Shown here: one piece after another, positions 23,083 through 30,895 of the stretch
Layout of the letters: each line of letters begins with the position of its first letter
Position numbering within the stretch: the stretch's first letter is position 1
Origin: Candidatus Saccharimonadota bacterium
GTDB lineage: Bacteria > Patescibacteriota > Saccharimonadia > Saccharimonadales > Saccharimonadaceae
Length of the DNA: 37,808 bases
NCBI GenBank assembly: GCA_016290315.1
Contig: JAEETK010000009.1
Span: 1 to 37,808, forward strand
Direction of reading: 5' to 3'
Position numbers and translations under genes: made by a program
Notes under the pieces: generated by a model
Told to the model about the DNA's origin: nothing
The model's input: the letters and a program-made list of their open reading frames with translations, nothing else
The model's database searches: none

Positions 23083-24295
23083 TACTATATACATTGATCT
23101 CAATTCTTGTTTTGCCACCATTGAGCAACAATCTCGCCCCATGCTGCGCGGGCGCCCTGTTGCCATTACTAATCGCATCACTCCTAATGCCTGTATTATT
23201 GCCGCTAGTTACGAAGCAAAAGCGCGCGGCATTAAAGTTGGTATGCGCCGCATGGAGGCCAACGCAATTTGCCCAGAGTTAATTTTTGCCGAGACCGAGC
23301 CAAGCAAGTATATTTTCGTGCACAACAAACTCAAGCACATCATGCAGGATTATTCCGCCGACGTCACTATGAAATCTATCGATGAAGGCGTCATTAATCT
23401 CGCCGCCGCGCCACCGCACATCAAAACTCGCAATCGTGCCGAAATTGGTCGAGAAATTAAACAGCGCCTCCTAACAGAAGTTGGCGATTATATGCGCTGT
23501 AATGTTGGTATTAGTAGTAATCGCTTCTTAGCCAAGCTCGCCGCCGAATTGCATAAACCTGACGGTCTAGACGAAATAACCCCCGACAACCAACGCGCCA
23601 TCTTCGCCAAGCTCAAGCTAACCGACCTTCCCGGCATCAATACGCGTATGGAGCGTCGCCTTAACGCGGTTAGCATTTACACGCCGCTTCAGTTTCTTGA
23701 CGCCGACGAGGATACTCTCGTTAAACTCGTTTGTAAAAGCATTGATGGTAGCAAATGGTACCAGCGCCTACGTGGCATCGAAGTAGACGACTATATTAGC
23801 GACATCAAATCCGTTGGTCGCCAATACGTCTTAGAGAGCCGTCATCTCACTAGAGAAGAAACCCGCGCTCGCATTTTACATCTATCCGAGGACGTTGGCT
23901 ATCGCCTCCGCAGCAAGCACCTCTATGCACGCGGCGTTTACGTCTGGACTTATGGCTACGACGATATTTACTCGCATAAATCCACTATTTTAAAACGCGC
24001 AATTAACACCGATCGAGACATCTGCAACTGCGCCAGTCAACTTTTTCTAAACTTACCCAGCCCCGTCCGTATTATTGGTATTACGCTCTATAAGCTACAA
24101 AAAGAAGCCGACGCGCAGCTAACCCTCTATCAAAAACAAATCGACCGCGCCGAGAGTGTCTGTGCTGCCATCGATAAGATTAATTACCGCTTCGGCTCGC
24201 GTAAAGTCCATTCCGCCGCCTCGCACGGTACCGAGCATGTGAAAACTAAAATTCCATTTGGCTCTACTCGCTATCTCGACCATTCAATCACGTGA
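23075..24295 (+). CDS. dinB: Y-family translesion DNA polymerase (DinB/UmuC group)
   Basis: Y-family polymerases copy past damaged bases. The 406-residue protein begins with the metal-binding strand IYIDLNSCFATIEQQ and continues with RPVAITNRITPNACIIAASY and AKARGIKVGMRR. The catalytic acidic pair is in MKSIDEGVINLA, and the helix-hairpin thumb includes CNVGISSNRFLAKLAAELHKPDG and LKLTDLPGINTRMERRLNAV. The little-finger domain fills residues about 240-370. The unusual SxDE context and CFATIEQQ start are closer to the UmuC/UvrX subgroup than to E. coli DinB. No QLxLF-type sliding-clamp peptide is obvious at the C-terminus. The start is fixed by GAGGGGG within the overlapping upstream gene. No LexA-like box was found before the operon. 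Confidence 0.92.
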   Translation: MNDTIYIDLNSCFATIEQQSRPMLRGRPVAITNRITPNACIIAASYEAKARGIKVGMRRMEANAICPELIFAETEPSKYIFVHNKLKHIMQDYSADVTMKSIDEGVINLAAAPPHIKTRNRAEIGREIKQRLLTEVGDYMRCNVGISSNRFLAKLAAELHKPDGLDEITPDNQRAIFAKLKLTDLPGINTRMERRLNAVSIYTPLQFLDADEDTLVKLVCKSIDGSKWYQRLRGIEVDDYISDIKSVGRQYVLESRHLTREETRARILHLSEDVGYRLRSKHLYARGVYVWTYGYDDIYSHKSTILKRAINTDRDICNCASQLFLNLPSPVRIIGITLYKLQKEADAQLTLYQKQIDRAESVCAAIDKINYRFGSRKVHSAASHGTEHVKTKIPFGSTRYLDHSIT

Positions 24296-24319
24296 CGGCG
24301 TTTTTATCTTAAACTGTTA

Positions 24320-24325
24320 TATAAT
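24320..24325 (+). promoter_or_regulatory. Probable -10 element of polA
   Basis: TATAAT is followed by a leader of about 30 nt with GAGGAG five bases before the ATG at 24361. No clear -35 is seen. This housekeeping gene is an exception to the leaderless pattern. Confidence 0.5.
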
Positions 24326-24360
24326 AAAGAGGATACAAAAAGTAGCAAGCGAGGAGCACT

Positions 24361-26811
24361 ATGGACGAACGCGAAAATCTTACTATTATTGACGGCAAAA
24401 GCGTATTCTATCGCGGCTACTACGCCATGGGACACCTATCTTTACCGGACGGCACGCCGACTGGTGGCGTATTTGGCTTTGCTACCATGCTGATTGAAAT
24501 CATTGAGAAACTTGAACCAGAATATATCGCCGTCGCATGGGATAAATCCAAGACCAATATTCGCAGTCGTCGCTCCATTTATGCCGACTACAAAGCAAAC
24601 CGCAAGCCGGCACCGCCAGATTTTTACGCCCAAATACCTTATCTTATGGAATTGCTTGAGGCTTTCCACATCCCGCTATACGAATTTGACGATTATGAAG
24701 CAGATGACATAATTGGCACGCTTGCTCGCAAAGCACAAGCGGCAGATAAGCGTGTCGAAATCATTTCTGGCGATCTCGATATGCTCCAAATCGTAGACGA
24801 GCACATTAAAATGTACCAACTCAAGCGCGGCTTTTCGGACGTTGCGGAATTTAACATTCCAGACGTCGAAGCAAAATACGGTCTCAAAAAATCACAATTC
24901 CTCGATCTTAAATCGCTAAAAGGCGACTCCTCGGACAATATCCCTGGCGTGCCTGGTATTGGCGAAAAAGGCGCCATCAAATTACTTCAAGAGTACGAAA
25001 CCCTCGAAAATCTTTATGCGCATATTGACGAAATCCCCGGCGCCACCGGCGCAAAACTTCGCGACGGCAAAGAGCTAGCATTTATTAGTAAACGACTTGC
25101 TCAAATTCAGTTTGATGCACCAGTTGAATTCGACCCAGAATCCACCAAACTAGCAGATTTCAAGCCCGAAAAGGTCGTTTCCGAGCTTCAAAAACTACAA
25201 TTTAACTCCCTAATTCGCAAATTTGTAAAACTTTTCCCAAACACAAAGCTAGATAATGTTGCAAAAATTACAACACCAACCACAAAAGCCCCTGTTGTAA
25301 AAAAGACAACACAGACGCCGAGCAAGATTCCAACTGATATTCTGCCACCACCCGCGGATATCGAAGTAGAAATACCCGATAACTTATACATCTCTTACGA
25401 CGTAAAAGCCGATATGCACGACCGACCAGAACTAGCCGAGGAAATCCTCAAAGGCCGTCCATTTTGGGACTTAGGGCAAGTCGATTTCTTACTCGACCCC
25501 TTAGCTAGAAAGACCGAGCAAATGCTCTTAATTAAGCCAGTCGACCCTCAAACACGCTATATTCAACAGCGCCAACAGCTGGCTGTTATTCCCAAGCTTG
25601 AAGAAATAGCCACCAAATTCGATATGCCACTCATCCCTGTACTCTACAAAATGGAGAAAGAGGGTGTCGCAATAGCATCCGATCGTTTCGATGCACTCAA
25701 AAAGGAATTCTCCGCCGAAATCGCCGAACTCGAGCAAAAAATCTACACAATGTCTGGCCAGAGTTTCAATATCAACTCGCCCATTCAACTCTCGCAGATT
25801 CTCTTCGAAAAGCTCGGTCTACCAACACAGGGAATCAAGAAGACTCAACGCGCATACTCTACGGACGCCAAGGAGCTCGATAAGCTTCGCGACAAACATG
25901 AAATAATTCCTCTTATCGAGCGTTATCGCGAAGTTGGCAAACTTCTCAGCACCTACATAAATCCACTCCCGAGCCTCGCCGATGAGAATCATCGCATTCA
26001 CACCACTTACACACAAGATGTTACTGCTACGGGTCGCCTCTCCAGTATCAATCCAAATCTGCAAAATATTCCCGTACGCAGCGATGATGGCAAACGAATT
26101 CGTGGCTGTTTTACGGCCGAAGCTGGCAAAGTTTTCATTTCCGCTGATTATGCCCAATTCGAGCTACGCCTAGCCGCAGCCTTATCTGGAGATCAAAAAC
26201 TAATCGACGATTTTAATGCCGGCCTCGATATTCATACCAAGACCGCCGCCGACGCTTTTCATATTCCAATGGAGCAGGTCACAAAAGCACAACGTCGCGC
26301 CGCCAAAGTCATCAACTTCGGTGTTCTGTATGGCATGAGCCCTAAAGGGTTGTCTGACGCCGCCGGTATGACATTTTATGAAGCAAAGCAATTTATTGAC
26401 AGCTACTTTAAGCTCCGCGCGCCGATGCGCAAATATCTCGACGACACGCTAGATTTTGGCCGCACGCACGGGTATGTCGAGACCATGTTCGGCCGTCGCC
26501 GCCCCACTCCTGATCTCGGAGCGCCAAACCATCTAGTCCGTGCCGCCGCCGAACGCGCTGCTGGCAATATGCCAATTCAAGGCACAGAGGCCGACCTAAT
26601 GAAGAAAGCTATGCTCGCCGTAGATAAACGGCTCCCAAGTGGCGCAAAGCTCATTTTACAAGTTCACGACTCTATGATTATCGAGTGCGAAAAGGGAATT
26701 GCCGACGAAGTAACAAAGACGCTAAAATCCTGCATGGAAAATGTAGCGCCAGAGTTACCCGTCAAGCTTGCCGTAGATGTCACAACGGGGCAAGATTGGG
26801 GCGAACTCTAA
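24361..26811 (+). CDS. polA: DNA polymerase I, lacking an active proofreading site
   Basis: PolA fills gaps in repair and removes RNA primers. At 816 residues it is shorter than the E. coli enzyme. The 5' nuclease domain occupies about 1-290, with FDDYEADDIIGTLA, VEIISGDLDMLQIV and the helix-hairpin SSDNIPGVPGIGEKGA. Residues 300-350 form a Pro/Thr-rich linker. The 3'-5' exonuclease region is present but its DxE motif is replaced (LYISYDVKADM), so proofreading is probably lost, as in Taq or Bst. The polymerase domain is complete: motif A ISADYAQFELRLAAALSGD, the O helix RRAAKVINFGVLYGMSPKGL and motif C LQVHDSMIIE. The next gene has its own promoter 10 bases after the stop. Confidence 0.95.
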   Translation: MDERENLTIIDGKSVFYRGYYAMGHLSLPDGTPTGGVFGFATMLIEIIEKLEPEYIAVAWDKSKTNIRSRRSIYADYKANRKPAPPDFYAQIPYLMELLEAFHIPLYEFDDYEADDIIGTLARKAQAADKRVEIISGDLDMLQIVDEHIKMYQLKRGFSDVAEFNIPDVEAKYGLKKSQFLDLKSLKGDSSDNIPGVPGIGEKGAIKLLQEYETLENLYAHIDEIPGATGAKLRDGKELAFISKRLAQIQFDAPVEFDPESTKLADFKPEKVVSELQKLQFNSLIRKFVKLFPNTKLDNVAKITTPTTKAPVVKKTTQTPSKIPTDILPPPADIEVEIPDNLYISYDVKADMHDRPELAEEILKGRPFWDLGQVDFLLDPLARKTEQMLLIKPVDPQTRYIQQRQQLAVIPKLEEIATKFDMPLIPVLYKMEKEGVAIASDRFDALKKEFSAEIAELEQKIYTMSGQSFNINSPIQLSQILFEKLGLPTQGIKKTQRAYSTDAKELDKLRDKHEIIPLIERYREVGKLLSTYINPLPSLADENHRIHTTYTQDVTATGRLSSINPNLQNIPVRSDDGKRIRGCFTAEAGKVFISADYAQFELRLAAALSGDQKLIDDFNAGLDIHTKTAADAFHIPMEQVTKAQRRAAKVINFGVLYGMSPKGLSDAAGMTFYEAKQFIDSYFKLRAPMRKYLDDTLDFGRTHGYVETMFGRRRPTPDLGAPNHLVRAAAERAAGNMPIQGTEADLMKKAMLAVDKRLPSGAKLILQVHDSMIIECEKGIADEVTKTLKSCMENVAPELPVKLAVDVTTGQDWGEL

Positions 26812-26821
26812 CATTAGCATC

Positions 26822-26850
26822 TTGACAAAAATATAAAAATTTGATATAAT
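26822..26850 (+). promoter_or_regulatory. Near-perfect sigma70-type promoter of the metallophosphatase gene
   Basis: TTGACA, a 17 bp spacer and TATAAT match the consensus exactly. A 24-nt leader contains GAGAGGAG. Confidence 0.88.
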
Positions 26851-26880
26851 AAAACAATCATTAAAGAGAGGAGAACTGTT

Positions 26881-27633
26881 TTGCGAATTGGGATTATTTC
26901 TGACGTGCATAGTAATATCGACGCATTGCGTGCTGTTTTTCAAGAATTCCAAGAACGCGGCGTCGATAAGTTCATTTGTCTTGGCGACGTAATCGGTCTA
27001 GGCGCGCATCCAGAAGAATGTGTTCAGCTGATCATGGAGCACCAAAACCAAATCTTAGCAATGGTTCACGGAAATCACGAAAATTACTTATTGAAAGCCT
27101 TACCCGTCCATAACCACAACGACGAAAACCAAGAAATGCTCCCTCCAGAAATCATAGATTTATTTAAATGGAATCATGAACAAATCAGCAACACGTCAAT
27201 CAATTTTCTTCGCCAATTTTCGCAGCAACAGACCGTAGAAGTGGAGGGAAGTAAAATTTACGTCAGCCATTACCCACTCGATCAGCTCGGAAACTATCGC
27301 AAGTTTTACTTCCGACCCGATAGCACCCAATGCAAACTAATCTTCAAGAACATTGATGCCGATATCTTCCTCTTTGGACACACGCATATCCGTTGCACTA
27401 CTAAAACGCACGACGGCAAACTATTTATTAACCCCGGCAGCGTCGGGTGTCCTATCGGTATTGAAGCTGCCAGTGTTGGCATTCTCGAAATATCACCTAG
27501 CAAGGTCTCATACGAACAAATCGACATCGCCTATGACGTCGATCACGCCATTAACGAGATGCTTGGCTACAGCGATAAATATCCAGCCATCGACTACACG
27601 GTCAACCGTTATTACCGCATATTAGACAACTAG
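26881..27633 (+). CDS. Calcineurin-like metallophosphatase
   Basis: The 250-residue enzyme has all five metal motifs: IGIISDVHSNIDAL at the N-terminus, CLGDVIGLG, MVHGNHENYLL, a central YVSHYP and the closing FLFGHTHIR. These bind two metal ions in the phosphoesterase superfamily. The compact form fits the YfcE/Metallophos_2 group of cyclic-nucleotide or nucleotide phosphodiesterases; the substrate cannot be told. A NPGSVGCPIG segment after the last motif is also family-typical. The start is TTG at 26881, chosen because GAGAGGAG lies about ten bases before it and IGIISDVHSN must be near the N-terminus. It stands alone between two promoters. Confidence 0.9.
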   Translation: MRIGIISDVHSNIDALRAVFQEFQERGVDKFICLGDVIGLGAHPEECVQLIMEHQNQILAMVHGNHENYLLKALPVHNHNDENQEMLPPEIIDLFKWNHEQISNTSINFLRQFSQQQTVEVEGSKIYVSHYPLDQLGNYRKFYFRPDSTQCKLIFKNIDADIFLFGHTHIRCTTKTHDGKLFINPGSVGCPIGIEAASVGILEISPSKVSYEQIDIAYDVDHAINEMLGYSDKYPAIDYTVNRYYRILDN

Positions 27634-27653
27634 ATACGGATAAGAGATGCTTA

Positions 27654-27662
27654 TGCTACAAT
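27654..27662 (+). promoter_or_regulatory. Extended -10 promoter, leaderless start of the PfkB-aldolase gene
   Basis: TGCTACAAT ends six bases before the ATG at 27669. No Shine-Dalgarno is present for this start. Confidence 0.68.
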
Positions 27663-27668
27663 AAAAGC

Positions 27669-29510
27669 ATGAGCAACATTTTGATTGTTGGCAATATCAC
27701 GAAAGACGTTTATCTGCGCCTCGATAATCGCCAAAACAAATTCGAGACCGACCAGAACGATATCAAATGGCTAGATTTCGCTTTTGACGGTTCTACGCAT
27801 AAATATTACAACCGTGTCTCCATTTTTGGCGGCGCTAGCATCAGCCTAGAAGTATTGACGCGTTTTGGGCTAACAGCCGAAATCGCAAATACCTCAGCGA
27901 AGTTCCTAGATGGGCAATTCATCGTCAAAGACACCAATATCGTTTATCGATATATTCTTTGCCAAGACCGCCACGTCAGCTATCTTAGCCCTAGCAACTA
28001 CAAACAAACCACCTGGGAAATTCCCAAAGAAAGCATAGACTGGATCTATGCCGACCGCAGCGCCAGCATCTCGCCAAAACTTGCCGAAGAACTCATCGAA
28101 TATCTAAATCTAAATCACCAGAGCAAATTAGCATTATTCGTCGGCAAATATAGCAACGTTAATGCCAATCATATGCGCGAACTCATCAATCGCGCCAGCA
28201 TCGTTATCACAGACACGAAGCTCAATCAAAATGTCGAAAACTTAGTTGTCATTACACCACATCATATCGAATATATGGGCAAACGCGTTCGCTGGCAGCT
28301 CGAAGATCGTCAAGACCTCATGACGCATCTTAGCTCGCATCTAACCATTGGCGCCTCTGTTTTCGGCGCACTTGTACTTGGGAAAGATGTTGACGAAGCT
28401 TTACTTCTAGCGCGTGCCAACATCGAACGCTCAATCCTAAGTTCTAGCTCTAACATCTCAACACTCGAAGAAGAAATATCCGACGATTTCTATCGCGTCG
28501 AAAAACACAATCCAAAGGAGGATAAAATGCTTGAAGTAGAATCTAACGCAAAAAGACTAGTTTCCGAAGGCCGCGGCATCCTCGCCGCCGACGAATCCGG
28601 CGGTTCTATCCATAAGAAATTTGAAGGTATGGGCATTCCAGACGACGAGCAACATCGTCGCGATTATCGAAATCTTTTCTTTACTACCCCAGATCTCGAG
28701 AAATTCGTCAATGGCGTTATTCTTTTCGACGAAACCGCCCGTCAGCAATCCGATGACGGTCGCGATTTTGTCACATTCTTGGCCGACAAGGGCATTCTGC
28801 CTGGCATCAAAGTGGACCAAGGCCTCGAACCTATCGATGGTACTGACGAAAAATACACCAAAGGTCTCGATGGTCTATCAGATCGCCTCGCCGAATATTA
28901 TCAAATGGGCGCCCGCTTCGCAAAATGGCGCGCCGCTTTCGAAGTAACCGATCATAGTCCTAGTCAAATGGCAATTCGCAAAAATGCCGAAATTCTCGCC
29001 CAATACGCACTTGACTGTCAAAACGCTGGCATTGTGCCAATTGTGGAACCAGAGCTAGTCTACGATGGCGATTATCCAATCGAAAAGAACATAGAATTTA
29101 CTGGGCAAATTCTTGATGCCTTGTTTGAAGAGCTCAAGAATAAAAACGTCAGTCTACCAGGTTGTATCCTAAAAGTTAACATGGTGCTTGCAGGCAAGCG
29201 CTATCACACACAGTCCACCCCGGCCGAAGTAGGTAAAGCCACTGCCGACGTGCTAAAGGCACACGTTCCGAGCAACCTTGCCGGCGTAGTCTTCCTTAGC
29301 GGCGGCCAAAGCGTCACACAAGCTACCGACAATCTTCAGGAGGTCACTAATAACGGTCCATTCCCATGGCCAGTCACCTTCTCGTTTGCGCGCGCACTCC
29401 AAGATCCCGCACTTAACGCCTGGAAAGGAAATAACGAGAACGCCGATGCAGCTCGTGCCGGTTTTCGCGAACGCCTCGTCGCCAACTGCGAAGCCCTAAA
29501 GCGCAAATAA
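27669..29510 (+). CDS. PfkB-like domain fused to class I fructose-bisphosphate aldolase
   Basis: The 613-residue frame contains two domains. Residues 1-275 resemble a PfkB/ribokinase fold: ILIVGNITKDVYLRL, IFGGASISLEVLTRFGL, a middle sugar-binding region and HLTIGASVFGALVLGKDVDE in place of the second PfkB signature. In active kinases that signature reads GAGD, where Asp is the catalytic base; here it reads GASV, so kinase activity is doubtful. Residues 287-613 are a complete class I aldolase, which splits fructose-1,6-bisphosphate to two triose phosphates. A linker of about ten residues (VEKHNPKEDK) joins them. An excellent internal ribosome binding site sits exactly at the junction. Frame and stop are intact, with no frameshift. 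A terminator follows. Confidence 0.88.
   Translation: MSNILIVGNITKDVYLRLDNRQNKFETDQNDIKWLDFAFDGSTHKYYNRVSIFGGASISLEVLTRFGLTAEIANTSAKFLDGQFIVKDTNIVYRYILCQDRHVSYLSPSNYKQTTWEIPKESIDWIYADRSASISPKLAEELIEYLNLNHQSKLALFVGKYSNVNANHMRELINRASIVITDTKLNQNVENLVVITPHHIEYMGKRVRWQLEDRQDLMTHLSSHLTIGASVFGALVLGKDVDEALLLARANIERSILSSSSNISTLEEEISDDFYRVEKHNPKEDKMLEVESNAKRLVSEGRGILAADESGGSIHKKFEGMGIPDDEQHRRDYRNLFFTTPDLEKFVNGVILFDETARQQSDDGRDFVTFLADKGILPGIKVDQGLEPIDGTDEKYTKGLDGLSDRLAEYYQMGARFAKWRAAFEVTDHSPSQMAIRKNAEILAQYALDCQNAGIVPIVEPELVYDGDYPIEKNIEFTGQILDALFEELKNKNVSLPGCILKVNMVLAGKRYHTQSTPAEVGKATADVLKAHVPSNLAGVVFLSGGQSVTQATDNLQEVTNNGPFPWPVTFSFARALQDPALNAWKGNNENADAARAGFRERLVANCEALKRK
28527..29510 (+). CDS. fba: Possible independent class I fructose-bisphosphate aldolase from an internal start
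   Basis: ATG at 28527 is codon 287 of the larger frame and is preceded by AAAGGAGG (28514-28521) with a five-base spacer. The product of 327 residues equals a full class I aldolase. Conserved sites are present: GILAADESGGSIHKKF near the start, FAKWRAAFEV, the Schiff-base Lys in GCILKVNMVLAG, and the phosphate loop VVFLSGGQSVTQATDNL. This is the eukaryote-type class I group. Since almost no other housekeeping start here has so good a Shine-Dalgarno, I think the cell makes both the fusion and a free aldolase, or that the nested start is the main aldolase source. It overlaps the previous entry by design. Confidence 0.65.
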   Translation: MLEVESNAKRLVSEGRGILAADESGGSIHKKFEGMGIPDDEQHRRDYRNLFFTTPDLEKFVNGVILFDETARQQSDDGRDFVTFLADKGILPGIKVDQGLEPIDGTDEKYTKGLDGLSDRLAEYYQMGARFAKWRAAFEVTDHSPSQMAIRKNAEILAQYALDCQNAGIVPIVEPELVYDGDYPIEKNIEFTGQILDALFEELKNKNVSLPGCILKVNMVLAGKRYHTQSTPAEVGKATADVLKAHVPSNLAGVVFLSGGQSVTQATDNLQEVTNNGPFPWPVTFSFARALQDPALNAWKGNNENADAARAGFRERLVANCEALKRK

Positions 29511-29533
29511 TCAATAAGAGTTTGTGTCATTTA

Positions 29534-29564
29534 AAACCGCATTCTTTACAGATGCGGTTTTTTA
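29534..29564 (+). terminator. Terminator of the PfkB-aldolase gene
   Basis: AAACCGCAT, a ten-base loop and ATGCGGTTT are followed by TTTTA. Confidence 0.85.
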
Positions 29565-29602
29565 TTACTTTCCAACTTCTTTGAATAAACCATATAATAC
29601 TC

Positions 29603-29698
29603 TTGACAGAATATCCATTCTATTGTAATATACAAAAGGTGTAGCGTCTCTTAGCTACGGTACTTTTAACTGAGGTTCATATTAAAGGAGGGAAAAAT
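29603..29698 (+). promoter_or_regulatory. Promoter and hairpin leader of the acidic miniprotein gene
   Basis: TTGACA (29603-29608), a 17 bp spacer and TAATAT (29626-29631) form the promoter. The leader of about 60 nt can fold as AAAAG/CTTTT outside GTAGC/GCTAC. Then AAAGGAGGG lies six bases before the ATG at 29699. Confidence 0.65.
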
Positions 29699-29932
29699 AT
29701 GGGCAAAGATATTCTCTTGTATGCAGTCGCTCTCACATGTTCTTTCATCGCGGGAATTGTTACCGCCAAAATTGCGGATAAACTTTCCGGCCGCAACAAC
29801 GGCCATGACTACGACAACGATGGCAGCTACGACGATGATGACTATGACGACGACTACGAAGACGACGACTACGAAGACGGCGAAGAGGAAGAGGAGGAAT
29901 ACTTCGACGATGAAGATCCGGACGTTTGGTAA
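29699..29932 (+). CDS. 77-residue membrane-anchored acidic miniprotein
   Basis: One hydrophobic helix at residues 5-27 (ILLYAVALTCSFIAGIVTAK) is followed by a short basic patch (KLSGR) and a tail of about 40 residues made almost only of Asp, Glu and Tyr (NDGSYDDDDYDDDYEDDDYE and onward). The positive patch after the helix and the lack of a cleavage site suggest the acidic tail is cytoplasmic. No family is recognised. Such a tail could bind calcium, magnesium or basic proteins, or be a charge mimic. Expression signals are strong: promoter, structured leader, near-perfect Shine-Dalgarno and terminator. Codon-level low complexity in the tail means frame shadows on both strands are not real genes. 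Confidence 0.72.
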   Translation: MGKDILLYAVALTCSFIAGIVTAKIADKLSGRNNGHDYDNDGSYDDDDYDDDYEDDDYEDGEEEEEEYFDDEDPDVW

Positions 29933-30003
29933 CGAGGAAGGTACTCCGAACTATTTCGGGGTATGACATATTATTCACTAATGACCTAATGCCGACCACT
30001 TGC

Positions 30004-30031
30004 AGTCCCCCCAAGAAGGGGGGACTTTTTC
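30004..30031 (+). terminator. Terminator of the acidic miniprotein gene
   Basis: AGTCCCCCC, loop AAGAA and GGGGGGACT are followed by TTTTCTT. A smaller hairpin without a T-run (TACTCCGA/TCGGGGTA) lies before it, near 29951-29972. Confidence 0.9.
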
Positions 30032-30060
30032 TTGTCAATATTTCTTACTTAATGAAAGAA

Positions 30061-30088
30061 CAAAAAAGCGCCTCCACGAAGGAGGCGC
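30061..30088 (-). terminator. Terminator of the 206-residue gene
   Basis: GCGCCTCC, a five-base loop and GGAGGCGC are followed on the minus strand by TTTTTTG. It converges with the previous terminator, 30 bases away. Confidence 0.88.
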
Positions 30089-30151
30089 GACATTTTTTGG
30101 AGATAATAATGCGGCGAATAGGCGGTCAGCTCATCCTGCGGAGCAGATCGA

Positions 30152-30772
30152 TCAGCGACATACTCGGGTCCATGAGGATATCAATTCCGCCAAGTCCGAA
30201 GCCGACATGTGCACACGGAACAGACTGCTCTGCGCGGAATCCTCGACCGCAATCGAAAGGATTATCAAGAACATTGGCATCGGAATGGGCTCCTTCTTCA
30301 GGATATACATGAACGTATCGCGTACGAAACGACGATCAGGCAGCCTGATATCCTTTTCCAACAGGCAAGCGATCACGTTGTCGAAGGAAGCTACATCCAT
30401 TTCGCCAATAACCTTGACTGCCTCATCGCCGTACGCAGTCTGCTGGATCACCTCACGCACTTTCTCGGGAATCAGTTCAGGGTCCGCATTGTTACCAGCC
30501 CCGCGGGCCATCAGGTAATAATCCCATACCATCGACTGACGCACGCACCCCCAAAGATATTCAACCAGCAGCTCCGCCATGGCGGGACTTACTTTCCCCA
30601 CTTGCGCAAAGATCGCAGCGCTGCTGAACGCTGACGCCGTAAAAATGTCGGTATACATCATACGCGCATCCCCTCCGGGCCGCATACCGACTTTGGAGAA
30701 GACGCTCTTCAGCCTGTCTACGTCGCCATCCTTAATAGCCTCAACTACGGGTTTGACAATTATTTTTTCCAT
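30152..30772 (-). CDS. Hypothetical helical protein (206 residues)
   Basis: I do not recognise this protein. It is soluble and mostly helical. The N-terminus is MEKIIVKPVVEAIKDGDVDR, and later helices include PAMAELLVEYLWGCVRQSMV, VREVIQQTAYGDEAVKVIGE and RDTFMYILKKEPIPMPMFLI. No catalytic motif, cysteine cluster or membrane span is clear. I chose the ATG at 30772 because GGAGGT lies nine bases upstream; an ATG 12 codons earlier has no such signal. The promoter is consensus-like. Codons such as CGG, GGA, AGG and CTG look commoner than in the nearby housekeeping genes, which may point to acquisition by transfer. The TetR gene lies upstream on the same strand with 124 bases between and could regulate it. 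Confidence 0.72.
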   Translation of the reverse strand: MEKIIVKPVVEAIKDGDVDRLKSVFSKVGMRPGGDARMMYTDIFTASAFSSAAIFAQVGKVSPAMAELLVEYLWGCVRQSMVWDYYLMARGAGNNADPELIPEKVREVIQQTAYGDEAVKVIGEMDVASFDNVIACLLEKDIRLPDRRFVRDTFMYILKKEPIPMPMFLIILSIAVEDSAQSSLFRVHMSASDLAELISSWTRVCR

Positions 30773-30829
30773 CTTTTTTACCTCCTTGGAAAAGAGCAAA
30801 AAATACAACGAGTACCTTATAACCTGCCT

Positions 30830-30858
30830 ATTATATAACTCTTTTCGTGATTAGTCAA
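30830..30858 (-). promoter_or_regulatory. Consensus promoter of the 206-residue gene
   Basis: TTGACT, a 17 bp spacer and TATAAT lie on the minus strand, with a leader of about 50 nt ending in AAGGAGGT. Confidence 0.82.
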
Positions 30859-30895
30859 TACGCCAGCAAAAATACCGCCCCGTTAAAAGCGAATT

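Noticed and set aside
29721-30038. Frames on both strands over the acidic miniprotein gene
   Set aside because: They arise from the repetitive GAC/GAT/TAC codons and lack start signals.
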